Source: DATJHM01 sp035493895
GTDB lineage: Bacteria > Chloroflexota > Ktedonobacteria > Ktedonobacterales > Ktedonobacteraceae
Length of the DNA: 64,000 bases
NCBI GenBank assembly: GCA_035493895.1
Contig: DATJHM010000160.1
Span: forward strand, 6,993 to 70,992
Direction of reading: 5' to 3'
The notes under the pieces are model-generated. The model had not been told where the DNA came from. It did not search any database and saw only the letters and a program-made list of their open reading frames with translations. Below are positions 17,423-26,274 of the stretch, one piece after another (within the stretch, counting starts at the first letter, position 1; every line of letters begins with the position of its first letter). A program made the position numbers and the translations under genes.

Positions 17423-18892
17423 ATGGATATCGGTAATATCTCAGGGATAGGAGACTTCTGGGTTAATGTAATCTCGCTCCTCATCGCGCTACTCGGGCTG
17501 GGCTTCGGCATCTGGACATACTTCAGATCGAAGCAGCGTAAGCTCATCACGTATGAAATCGAGGACCATAACACGAATGTCGTCAGCATAGACCGCGACA
17601 AAGGCGAAAATATCAAGATCTTCCTGGATGATGAGCAAGTAAGCGAGGTACGTTATCAGCTCATCAAAATCCGCAACGAGGGCAATGTCGTAGTTGATAA
17701 GGCAGACTACAACAATCCACTAAAGATTGAGGTCACGCCACAATCCACCACCAATACCAATCAACCATCACAGGTCATCTTGCGCGCAGGCATACCGGAA
17801 GCGGCTCCTGATCTTGAAATTTCCAGCCTGAATGCCAAAGATTATATTAATCTGGATACACAGAACCAGTTTGTTACATTGAAAGATGTCATGCTCAATG
17901 CAGGCGACTGGATCAGAGTCAAGGTGCTGACCCTGGGGAAGGTCAATATAAAGGTCACAGCACAAATAAAGGATGGCCATATCAAACCCTTTGCACCTGT
18001 ACCAATTTCTCTGACATGGAAGAAAACAGGTGGTTACATCTTGCTCGGCGCACTGCTTTTCTTTTTGATTTACAACAGTCAAGGATTGATTACCGCGTTT
18101 ATTCGGGGAGACTGTGTGCCGGGATCGATAGAAGTAAAGGGGTCGAGCGCGTTCTATGCTGCCAGTGCAAACTTTGCCAGAGGCTATCATACCGACTGCC
18201 CCATTGGTTTTGTGCATGTGGATGAGGATACCAGCAGTTCCGGTCTACTTGATCTCAAGAATGGCAGCATCCAGGTGGCAAATTCTGAGGTTCCAGGAAG
18301 CGTTGCAGGACTGAATTCAGCAGAGTTCAAAGATCATCAGATTGCAGCGATCGTCTTCACAGTCATCATCAACAAAGATGTGACAGGGATCATCAGTCTG
18401 ACCCACGAGCAGTTACTCAAGATTTATAAGGGCACCTACCAGAACTGGAAGGACGTCGATAGCCGTGCGCCCGATCTTGCGATCAAAGTCTTTGGACGCC
18501 CTACGACCTCGGGAACCCATGCAACCTTTATCCGCTACGTGCTGGGCACAGAGGCGCGCAATGCTCCTAGCTATCAGGACGTGGATAGAACAGACCTGAT
18601 GGCGCAAATGGTTGCACGGACACCCGGCGCGATTGGCTATGTAGATGTAGGTACAGCAGGCCGCATGAGTGCGGTAATCTCATCCGTAGAAATTGACCAG
18701 GAGGCACCAACCTATGCACTGGTCGAGAATAATGCCTACCACTTCTGGGCCGTTGAGCATATGTACACCCGGCAAAATCCAGACAAACTGGTGAGTTCGT
18801 TTATTACCTACCTGACCAACCACATAGAGACAGACGCAACATTTATCAAGCTACAGGATATACCAGTAGCGACCTTACAAACACACGTATAG
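17423..18892 (+). CDS. Two-TM membrane protein with extracellular PstS-like ligand-binding domain
   Basis: 489 residues. A first membrane helix (residues 13-33) is followed by a basic turn (FRSKQRK). Next comes a beta-rich domain (about 40-195) that by the positive-inside rule is cytoplasmic, then a second helix (203-225). The C-terminal part (about 234-485) is a phosphate-binding-protein-like domain: VKGSSAFYAASANFARGY, VANSEVPGSVAG and the GRPTTSGTHATFIRYVLG anion-loop region. Unlike PstS it is not a free lipoprotein, and no pst permease genes are near. It could be a one-piece phosphate or oxyanion sensor. The start is the ATG at 17423 with AAGGGA upstream. Confidence 0.85.
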   Translation: MDIGNISGIGDFWVNVISLLIALLGLGFGIWTYFRSKQRKLITYEIEDHNTNVVSIDRDKGENIKIFLDDEQVSEVRYQLIKIRNEGNVVVDKADYNNPLKIEVTPQSTTNTNQPSQVILRAGIPEAAPDLEISSLNAKDYINLDTQNQFVTLKDVMLNAGDWIRVKVLTLGKVNIKVTAQIKDGHIKPFAPVPISLTWKKTGGYILLGALLFFLIYNSQGLITAFIRGDCVPGSIEVKGSSAFYAASANFARGYHTDCPIGFVHVDEDTSSSGLLDLKNGSIQVANSEVPGSVAGLNSAEFKDHQIAAIVFTVIINKDVTGIISLTHEQLLKIYKGTYQNWKDVDSRAPDLAIKVFGRPTTSGTHATFIRYVLGTEARNAPSYQDVDRTDLMAQMVARTPGAIGYVDVGTAGRMSAVISSVEIDQEAPTYALVENNAYHFWAVEHMYTRQNPDKLVSSFITYLTNHIETDATFIKLQDIPVATLQTHV

Positions 18893-18907
18893 AAGCCCGA
18901 TAAAGCT

Positions 18908-18927
18908 CGCCCCTAACGCCGGGGGCG
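18908..18927. terminator. GC-rich hairpin between convergent genes
   Basis: Arms CGCCCC (18908-18913) and GGGGCG (18922-18927) around an eight-base loop lie between the stop codons of the receptor gene and the adenylation gene. Short and without a T-run, so tentative. Confidence 0.4.
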
Positions 18928-18952
18928 GCCGGGACCGCTCTCCTTATCCGCT

Positions 18953-20188
18953 TCACGTGAGAGATTGGAAAACCTCCAGATTTCCATCAGGCAACCAGCG
19001 CACCCGATTACCCGTTCGATAGAGACGAGATCCCACCTGCCCACTGAAAGGATCGGGAACAAAGCGTTGCGCCGTCTCTGAAGGCAGACCCACGTAACCA
19101 TAAGCCAGTCCGGCACCACCAATATAAAGTTCGCCCACGACTTCGGATGGTACCTGCTGTCCCCATGCATCCAGCACATAGATCGAGCTACCAGTCAGTA
19201 GACATCCAGGAGGCAGAGGACAGCCAGTAGCTACCCGCGCCAGCAATATAGCAGGCGAGCATTCCATAGATCCATAGTGCTGGTAGATCTGACATGCTGG
19301 CGCTAGCGCACACAAGCGATCAAGCAACGATCTGTCAAAGAGTTCACCACTCAGCAACAAGTGTTTGCGTGGCAAAAACGAGCCTGAAGCGGCAGAATTG
19401 AGCTGTGTCAGCAGATGAGAGGGCGTACACGTGAGCACGTCGAACGGCTGGCGTCGCAGAGAGCTTGCGAGCAAATAATCAGCATGGAGTGGCTTATCGG
19501 GCAACAGATGTAGACAGCCACCGGTAAGTAGAGAAAGAAAGAGCATACTATATCCCAGATCGTCAGCCTGTAGCGAAAATAGAGCAAACTGCCAACCAGG
19601 CTCAGGATTGAGGTGAGCAAACAGGGCGAGACAGCCTGTGAGCAAGCTATACTGGCTGATCTGCACGCCCAGGAGTGCGCCGGATAGAGTGGAACGATAG
19701 AGCATACAGGTTATTTGTTCATCTTCATAGGGTGCAGCAGGGAAACTACTTGACTCGCCCATCCAGAGAAATTGATCTTGATCCAGAGAGAGAACATCCC
19801 CACGGTAAGTCGAGAGCCGTTTCCCAAATTTCTGCTGCGTCAGGAGGAGCGATGCCCCACAATGCTCAAGCTGCGCAAGTACATGTGAAACGGGGGCCAC
19901 TGTTTCCAGAGGCACATAACATCCGCCCACTTTCAGAATTGCAAGCAACGCAATGAGTATATCAACCGAGGGAGCAAGATAGACGGCAACACACGTTCCA
20001 GCGCCTACCCCGCGACGTTGTAGTGCCCAGGCAAGGAGATTCGCTTGCCGCTCCAATTGAGCATAGGTCAGACGTTGCTCTCCACAGACTACGGCTGGCA
20101 TACCAGGTGTGTATACAGCCTGTTGAGCAACCAAATGGTGGACCCCAAGAGGGGTGAGGCGTAAAGCATGTAATACATTCTGGTGCAT
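18953..20188 (-). CDS. Truncated, degenerate NRPS-type adenylation protein
   Basis: 411 residues. It aligns by motif with amino-acid adenylation domains: LTYAQLERQANLLAWAL (A2 region), ILKVGGCYVPL, QHYGSMECSP (A5-like) and GELYIGGAGLAYGYVGLPSETAQRF followed by YRTGNRVRWLPDGNLE (A7). Two things are wrong for an active enzyme. The phosphate-binding loop, normally YTSGTTGxPKG, reads YRSTLSGALLG. The protein also ends just after A7, so the hinge and the C-terminal subdomain with the catalytic lysine are missing. No carrier or condensation domain is adjacent. It may be a decaying gene or a repurposed binding protein. The start ATG at 20186-20188 has AAGG upstream. Confidence 0.82.
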   Translation of the reverse strand: MHQNVLHALRLTPLGVHHLVAQQAVYTPGMPAVVCGEQRLTYAQLERQANLLAWALQRRGVGAGTCVAVYLAPSVDILIALLAILKVGGCYVPLETVAPVSHVLAQLEHCGASLLLTQQKFGKRLSTYRGDVLSLDQDQFLWMGESSSFPAAPYEDEQITCMLYRSTLSGALLGVQISQYSLLTGCLALFAHLNPEPGWQFALFSLQADDLGYSMLFLSLLTGGCLHLLPDKPLHADYLLASSLRRQPFDVLTCTPSHLLTQLNSAASGSFLPRKHLLLSGELFDRSLLDRLCALAPACQIYQHYGSMECSPAILLARVATGCPLPPGCLLTGSSIYVLDAWGQQVPSEVVGELYIGGAGLAYGYVGLPSETAQRFVPDPFSGQVGSRLYRTGNRVRWLPDGNLEVFQSLT

Positions 20189-20310
20189 AGATGATACCTT
20201 CTTTTAACGACATTACATATCAGGCAGACTGTTTTGTTAATATATTACATGCAACACCAAATATTATGGTAACTTTCTCCATATTACATCTGCACATTGG
20301 CAAAGGATAA

Positions 20311-20333
20311 GCCAGGCAATTCGAGAGCCTGGC
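20311..20333 (-). terminator. Hairpin after DUF4870 gene
   Basis: Arms GCCAGGC (20311-20317) and GCCTGGC (20327-20333) lie 11 bases beyond the stop codon of the minus-strand membrane-protein gene. A likely intrinsic terminator, though no long T-run follows. Confidence 0.55.
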
Positions 20334-20344
20334 GAAAGCAATTA

Positions 20345-20902
20345 CTATTTCGGAGACAGGCTATTATTCACATAGCGTTCAGCAATCTCACCGACAAAGG
20401 GCAACTTCACATAACGTCCATGTAATGCCCCGATCAGGCCAACGAACCAGGCGACAACAGCAACCACATTCATCACCACAAAAGCAAAGATGGCAAAACC
20501 GGCCACAAAAGAGATCGGACTCGACATCAGCGAGATAAACACCACATACAGCACATTCACAGCCCCAAAGAAGAGCAGCGACTGCATAGCATGGAAACGG
20601 ATGAAACGATCTTTTTTTTCAAAGAGGAGAAACAGAAAGCCGGACAACCAGAGGCCAACGTAGCAAAGGACAGCGGGCAAAGCCCCCTGCATACTCCCCG
20701 CTAGCGTATTTGAGGGCTGACTTGAAAGTGGCGTTTGATAGGCAGCATAGGGATCGCTTGCGAGTGGTTCGGGCGAATATGGAGGTTGCGGACGCTCATA
20801 CTCGGAGTACGGGGAATCCGTGCCGGGAGTAGAAGATGACTGGTAGCCAATATAGTCGTGAAATGCTTGATTCTGTTGAGAATGTTGTTCCATATTTTGC
20901 AT
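20345..20902 (-). CDS. DUF4870 (Tic20-like) small membrane protein
   Basis: 185 residues. The first 70 residues are polar and rich in Pro, Tyr and Ser. The rest has three to four hydrophobic helices, with the family features KKDRFIRFHAMQSLLFF between helices and a C-terminal GRYVKLPFVGEIAERYV. DUF4870 proteins are widespread small membrane proteins of uncertain function, distantly related to the chloroplast import factor Tic20. The start ATG at 20902 has AAGGA about ten bases upstream. Monocistronic. Confidence 0.88.
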   Translation of the reverse strand: MQNMEQHSQQNQAFHDYIGYQSSSTPGTDSPYSEYERPQPPYSPEPLASDPYAAYQTPLSSQPSNTLAGSMQGALPAVLCYVGLWLSGFLFLLFEKKDRFIRFHAMQSLLFFGAVNVLYVVFISLMSSPISFVAGFAIFAFVVMNVVAVVAWFVGLIGALHGRYVKLPFVGEIAERYVNNSLSPK

Positions 20903-21247
20903 GCTTCATTCATCCTTCTCTGTGAAAAATCACCTTGTTTAGAAAGAAGTATAGAGAAGAAAGGTGAAAGAAATATGGCCGAATTGTCACAAAAATGTGA
21001 ACAAAACGACCACATTGCATGGACAACATGAGCAGATGCGAAAAAGCAGTACGCGACTAAATTGACTATTGTCAATAAAGCAGCATCTATGTTAAAATTG
21101 CCACGATCTCTAAACCCAAAATACCAATTTTGCCGCTACGTACAACCCATCCCTACAACTCATGCGTATCATTAAAAACATAACGTCAGAGCCTGGATAG
21201 GCACACCTTCTGTTTGTAGCTCGGTCAAACAAAGGAAAGAAAAAGTT
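20903..21247. promoter_or_regulatory. Divergent promoter region with ATTGAC/GTCAAT inverted repeat
   Basis: About 345 bases between the DUF4870 gene and the histidine kinase gene, with no ORF of its own. At 21061-21076, ATTGAC and GTCAAT form a short inverted repeat around TATT; its left arm contains a -35-like TTGACT. This could be an operator on the kinase promoter. No RNA gene seen. Confidence 0.4.
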
Positions 21248-22453
21248 ATGCGTACATTGAATAATCTGCCGAAAATCCTGCTTGAACTTCCCTACGAAGT
21301 ACGCATTGGTTTAACAGGGCTATGTGCATTATTGACCATAATTCTCTACGTTATCTTATCCACATCAGCAATGAGCGTGGGCAATCTCAGCGTATTTGCC
21401 ATACCGATTGCGATGGCGGCCTGGATTTTTAAGCGTTATGGAGTCCTGAGTTGCCTGGGAAGTTTCGTTCTCGTTATCATCATCTACCATGCATTTACCG
21501 CGAGAGGATTCACAGGACAATTTGACTCAGTGATGTCGTTAGGAGTCGGGCTGGGAGCACTGCTCATCGTCGGACTATTGATTAGCTCGTTGCGAGACGT
21601 CATCGACCTATCCGAAGATGCCCATATGCAGATCGCACTTATTTACGAGAAACAGCAGCAGCTCAACGAAATCAAGGATCAATTTATCTTGAACGTTAAC
21701 CATGAGTTGCGCACCCCCCTGACAGCAGTCTATGGTTACCTGGAATTGCTACGTAATTACAACGGGCAGATTGACGCAGAGATGCAGGCGAAATTTGTGG
21801 AAAACGCGATGCATAGTTGTGAAGAATTGCAGCTCTTAACAAATAACATTCTGGATACCATCCAGGTAGCGAATGAGCGCAACCATCTCAAACTCGAGGA
21901 ATTGTACGTTGCCGATATCGTCTATGAAGTCATTACCAGCTTAGACCCGAGACGCCTGCAAGAGCATCCCGTCGAGATAGACATTCCCGAGCATCTGGTT
22001 ATATTTGCGCAAGATCAATATGTACGGCAAATTTTGCGCAACCTGCTTTCCAATGCATTTAAATATGCCCCGGTAGAAACACCAATCAACATACGAGCAT
22101 ACCTCTATGGAAAAACCGTGCAGAAAACACATCCAGCGCCAGAAGTGTGTATCAGCGTGCAGGATTGTGGACCTGGTATTCCGCCTGAAGAGATTCCACG
22201 CCTTTTCGGGCAATTTGTGCGCCTCGAGCGAGACCTATCGGGCAAAGTGCGCGGTACGGGTCTGGGCCTCTACGTAAGCAAGCAGCTTGTTGAAGCCATG
22301 AACGGATCGATCTGGGTCGAGAGTACAGGAGTGGTAGGTGAGGGAAGTTGTTTTAACTTTACGCTCCCCTGCGTGACACGCGTCAAAGTGTCGCCGAAGC
22401 TGCAAGAGCGATTGATACCAATCGAGAACGTCCATATTGTGCAGCATATATAA
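21248..22453 (+). CDS. Membrane sensor histidine kinase
   Basis: 401 residues. Four membrane helices (about 20-40, 45-62, 66-83 and 97-116) form an N-terminal sensor with little extracellular loop. A short coiled linker leads to the HisKA domain, with the phospho-acceptor H152 in NVNHELRTPLTA. The ATPase domain follows, with N-box LRNLLSNAFKYAP, G1 DCGPGIPPEE and G2 GTGLGLYVSKQL. No response regulator is adjacent, so it is an orphan kinase; the lone response regulator at 43540-44265 is a possible but unproven partner. The start ATG has AAGGAAAG upstream. Confidence 0.95.
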   Translation: MRTLNNLPKILLELPYEVRIGLTGLCALLTIILYVILSTSAMSVGNLSVFAIPIAMAAWIFKRYGVLSCLGSFVLVIIIYHAFTARGFTGQFDSVMSLGVGLGALLIVGLLISSLRDVIDLSEDAHMQIALIYEKQQQLNEIKDQFILNVNHELRTPLTAVYGYLELLRNYNGQIDAEMQAKFVENAMHSCEELQLLTNNILDTIQVANERNHLKLEELYVADIVYEVITSLDPRRLQEHPVEIDIPEHLVIFAQDQYVRQILRNLLSNAFKYAPVETPINIRAYLYGKTVQKTHPAPEVCISVQDCGPGIPPEEIPRLFGQFVRLERDLSGKVRGTGLGLYVSKQLVEAMNGSIWVESTGVVGEGSCFNFTLPCVTRVKVSPKLQERLIPIENVHIVQHI

Positions 22454-22560
22454 TGCTCTGCGAACCGCTTTTCGGGGGATGATGGAGGATGGGAATTCGC
22501 GGATTGGCATCAAGCGCAATCAATACACATCAGCCGAAGGCCGATAGGGGAACGAACCCA

Positions 22561-22802
22561 GGCCCAGTAGAGGCACGGTGGAGTGAGAACGGAACTGTGC
22601 CTGAGAACTCGCGCGATTCCGCTGGCTCCGCAGGAGGAGAGACGCGCGAGCAAGAGGTGCCTTCGCCGCAATCTCCGTGGTCGAAAAAACAGGCGCCTGA
22701 ACTTACCTTCGCCTCCCTTGCCGTCATCGTCTGTATAGCCTGAAACATCGTGCGAGTTCTCAGGCACAGTTCCGTTCCACTTCACCGTGCCACTACTGGG
22801 GC
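22561..22802. mobile_element. MITE-like element with about 55-bp terminal inverted repeats
   Basis: The left arm (22561-22618) and right arm (22746-22802) are inverse complements over some 55 bases with a few mismatches and a one-base gap. The shared core is GAACGGAACTGTGCCTGAG. The 240-base unit lies in the 573-base gap between the histidine kinase and RND genes. Open frames across it arise from the repeat and have no ribosome site. No transposase or clear target duplication was seen. The rest of the gap (to 23026) is AT-rich and probably carries the RND promoter. Confidence 0.75.
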
Positions 22803-23026
22803 TATGTAGCATCACTGAATGCGTACGGGCATTTTAAATGCGCCATCTGGCAAGTATTTCCCCTTGATTATATTCCTGCTCCTTATAATGTAATTATACT
22901 CTGTATGCCAAACTGAACATCAGCGGCAAAGTTAAAGAAAATTTCCTATTTTCTGAATAAAGTCCGTATTAGTAATATTGGGTGGAAGTGTATATCCTGA
23001 TTTTTCTCAGGATAGAGGAGAAAAAA

Positions 23027-26000
23027 ATGTCCTTTCTCTGTAAAATGAGCCTGGCAAACAGAAGCATCGTAGCCCTGATCACGATAGCCATTCTGGCATT
23101 CGGCGCATTTGTGATACCTTCGTTAAAAGAGGAGCTGCTTCCGGAGCTCACCTATCCCGCGATCTCGATCATCACGGGCTATCCAGGAGCCTCGCCGGAG
23201 CAGATCGAACAATCGATCACCACGCCCCTGGAGCAGAACTTGCAGGGAGTTCCGGGATTGCAGCAGATTACCTCTTCATCGGATCAAGGGCTATCCATCA
23301 TCATCATGACCTATAACTATGGCACTGATCTTAATCAGGCACAACAGACATTAGCCCAACGCATCAACACGGCCCAACATAGCCTTCCGGGAGGCACAGC
23401 GCCACAAATACAATCCTATAATATTGCAGATCAGCCTATTATTCGTCTGGCCGTCACTTCAGCAGATAGTGAAGAAAACCTGGCCGTTAACCTTCAGCAG
23501 GAAGTTGTACCTGTTCTCCAGGGACTGCCGGGAGTAGGGAACGTCAACGTATCGGGAATACGAAACCAGATCGTGAGCATAGTGCTCGACCCGACAAAGC
23601 TCCAGGCAAATGGTATCAGCGTGAGCCAGATACAGAGCGCCCTGCAAGCAAACAATATCTCCTTACCAGTTGGAGAAGTCACCGCAGGAACGAAAACCTC
23701 AACAATCCGCGTGGACAATACCTTAAATTCGCTTCAGAGCATCAAAGACATCGTCGTAGGAGAACGCGCCACCACACCTACGCAAGTAACGGCAACAGGC
23801 GCAGCAGGACAGGTCATACCAGGGCAGGCAGGCTATGGAGGAGCCCAGGCAATCCTCGATCCAACACAGCTACCAACAACACAATTTGTCAAACTTTCGG
23901 ATGTGGCGAAGATCCAGCAGATACTCGCACCCTCAACGACATTAACCCGCACCAATGGGAAACCGAGCCTGGGGATTGCCATCACCAAAACAAACGACGC
24001 CAACACCGTCTCGCTCTCGCTCGCAGTCAAAGCGCAAATTCCAGAGTTAGAGCGAAAACTTGGTTCACAGGCCCAGATCACCATCATCTCCGATCAGGCA
24101 CCCTATATTCAAAGCGCGATAGAAAGCCTCTCGCGTGAAGGCATGCTGGGAGCCGGTTTCGCCATTCTCGTCATCCTCGCATTTCTCTTCTCGTTGCGCT
24201 CCACCTTAGTGACCGCTATATCTATCCCGCTCTCTATTGTTATAGCGCTTATAGCCCTATGGGCGAGTGACCTTTCCTTAAACATCCTCACACTGGGAGG
24301 ACTGACCATAGCAGTTGGTCGGGTCGTCGACGATTCGATCGTCGTGCTGGAGAACATTTACCGCCATCTGCATAGTGGAGAAGAGAAGTTGGCGGCAGTG
24401 CTCAACGGAGTGCGTGAAGTAGCAGGGGCAGTCACCGCATCGACCATAACCACCGTAGCCGTGTTCTTACCAATTGCATTTACCACAGGGATCGTCGGAG
24501 AATTTTTCCGCCCATTCTCATTTACCGTCACCATCGCCCTGTTAGCCTCCCTGTTTGTCTCGCTCACCATTATCCCCGTGCTCGCCTACTGGTTTCTCTA
24601 CGTATCCAGCGACATCAGCTTTGGCTATGAGAAAAAGAGTATGCTCGAAGAGCGCTACGTCCCGATAGTAAAATGGGCCATTCAACATCGGGTAATCACC
24701 TTGCTTTGTGCTGTATTCATCCTGGCAGGCTCACTCGCACTCTATCCACTTTTACCGACGAACCTGTTCAGTAGTTCATCACAAAACACCTTCAGCTTCA
24801 ACCAGCAGATGGCACCTGGCACCAGTCTGGCCCAGGCAAATAAAGCGGCAAGCAAAGTCGAGAAAGTCCTGAACAGCATTCCTGAAATCAAAGAGTACCA
24901 GGTCACCATAGGCGCATCAGCAGGCTCAGCGAATGGAGACAGCGGCATCAATGGAGCGGGATTTGCCATCACCACCGATCCCGATGCCGATCAACTCGCA
25001 GTGCAGCAAGACGTGCGCAACCGTCTGCATAACCTGAGCGATATCGGGAGCATCACATTTGCCAGCAGCGCACAGGGAACCAATTCGACACTGACCGTAA
25101 ATGTCCAGGCGGCAGACCCGGCAGCCTTGAAGACGGCGGCACAGCAGGTTTTCCAGGTAGTTTCAGACACGCCAGATACAAACGACGTGACCAGTAATCT
25201 CGCAGATGCCGCACAACTAATTGACGTGCGTGTCAATTCTGAGAAAGCGTTGGCCGTAGGGCTCACAGCGGCCCAGGTCAGCCAGACCCTGCGCATGATC
25301 TACACAGGCACAACAGTGACACAGGTCACACTGAACGGGAGACAGCAAGACGTCGATATGACCATGAACATCCAGGCTGCAACCATCCAGAAGATCCAGG
25401 ACATCCAGCTTCCGGGCGCACAGGGAAGGGTGCGCCTGGGTGATATCGCGACCGTAAAGAGCGTGACGGGTCCGACCCAGATCACCCATATCGCCACTAA
25501 TCGTTCGGCAAGCATCAATGCGCAGGTAGCAGGTGAAAATGTTGGTGCCGTCAGTAGTGATGTTCAGAAGCGTCTGGATGCGCTCAAGCTGCCAAATGGT
25601 GCATCAGTCTCGATGGGAGGGATCACCGTTGAACAGAATGACGCATTTCGGAGTCTGGGCATGGCATTGGCAGCGGCTATATTGCTGGTTTACCTCGTCA
25701 TGGTAGCGACATTCCGTAGCCTGCTCCAGCCCATTATCCTGCTGATCTCCATTCCATTTGCAGGGACAGGATCAATCGTTTTGCTGCTTGCCACCCACAC
25801 CGCGTTAGGAGCGCCAGCGCTGATCGGGCTCCTCATGCTTATTGGGATCGTCGTAACGAACGCGATTGTCTTGCTCGACCTGATTGACCAGTACCGGCGA
25901 CGTGGTTTAGATGCACGAAATGCCGTAGTAGAAGGAGGTAGACGCCGTCTGCGCCCGATTCTCATGACAGCAATTGCGACTATTCTGGCGCTCACCCCCA

Positions 26001-26233
26001 TGGCATTGGGATTGAACGGATCGAGTGGATTCATCTCCGGTCCGCTGGCAATTGTCGTGATCGGGGGACTCAGCACCTCGACCGTACTGACCCTGTTGCT
26101 GGTGCCAACGCTCTATGTGGCGATAGAGGATATTCGAGGACGATTTCATCCTACCCCACCAAAGAGAATGGGTGAGCGTCCACATCAGCAACATGAAATG
26201 TCCAGAGCGAAAGAGGAACAGCAGTTTGTGTAG
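23027..26233 (+). CDS. RND-superfamily efflux transporter (AcrB/HAE-like permease)
   Basis: 1068 residues in two repeated halves, each with one helix, a large extracytoplasmic domain and five further helices. The proton-relay pair is visible in VGRVVDDSIVVLENI of the first half, and the second half has LLMLIGIVVTNAIVLLDLI. It exports drugs, lipids or other amphiphiles using the proton gradient. The start is the ATG at 23027 with AGAGGAG seven bases upstream. No membrane-fusion protein or outer-membrane channel gene is adjacent, consistent with a single-membrane Chloroflexota cell. Confidence 0.95.
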   Translation: MSFLCKMSLANRSIVALITIAILAFGAFVIPSLKEELLPELTYPAISIITGYPGASPEQIEQSITTPLEQNLQGVPGLQQITSSSDQGLSIIIMTYNYGTDLNQAQQTLAQRINTAQHSLPGGTAPQIQSYNIADQPIIRLAVTSADSEENLAVNLQQEVVPVLQGLPGVGNVNVSGIRNQIVSIVLDPTKLQANGISVSQIQSALQANNISLPVGEVTAGTKTSTIRVDNTLNSLQSIKDIVVGERATTPTQVTATGAAGQVIPGQAGYGGAQAILDPTQLPTTQFVKLSDVAKIQQILAPSTTLTRTNGKPSLGIAITKTNDANTVSLSLAVKAQIPELERKLGSQAQITIISDQAPYIQSAIESLSREGMLGAGFAILVILAFLFSLRSTLVTAISIPLSIVIALIALWASDLSLNILTLGGLTIAVGRVVDDSIVVLENIYRHLHSGEEKLAAVLNGVREVAGAVTASTITTVAVFLPIAFTTGIVGEFFRPFSFTVTIALLASLFVSLTIIPVLAYWFLYVSSDISFGYEKKSMLEERYVPIVKWAIQHRVITLLCAVFILAGSLALYPLLPTNLFSSSSQNTFSFNQQMAPGTSLAQANKAASKVEKVLNSIPEIKEYQVTIGASAGSANGDSGINGAGFAITTDPDADQLAVQQDVRNRLHNLSDIGSITFASSAQGTNSTLTVNVQAADPAALKTAAQQVFQVVSDTPDTNDVTSNLADAAQLIDVRVNSEKALAVGLTAAQVSQTLRMIYTGTTVTQVTLNGRQQDVDMTMNIQAATIQKIQDIQLPGAQGRVRLGDIATVKSVTGPTQITHIATNRSASINAQVAGENVGAVSSDVQKRLDALKLPNGASVSMGGITVEQNDAFRSLGMALAAAILLVYLVMVATFRSLLQPIILLISIPFAGTGSIVLLLATHTALGAPALIGLLMLIGIVVTNAIVLLDLIDQYRRRGLDARNAVVEGGRRRLRPILMTAIATILALTPMALGLNGSSGFISGPLAIVVIGGLSTSTVLTLLLVPTLYVAIEDIRGRFHPTPPKRMGERPHQQHEMSRAKEEQQFV

Positions 26234-26243
26234 AAGAATGGTT

Positions 26244-26267
26244 GGGGCAGAGATTCTTCTCTGCCCC
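26244..26267. terminator. Bidirectional terminator hairpin
   Basis: Perfect ten-base arms GGGGCAGAGA and TCTCTGCCCC with a four-base loop, between the convergent RND and methyltransferase genes. It would act on both strands. Confidence 0.7.
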
Positions 26268-26274
26268 CCGACCG

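Noticed and set aside
22489..22815. Open frames on both strands across the MITE-like element
   Set aside because: Both derive from the inverted arms; neither has a ribosome site or recognisable domain.
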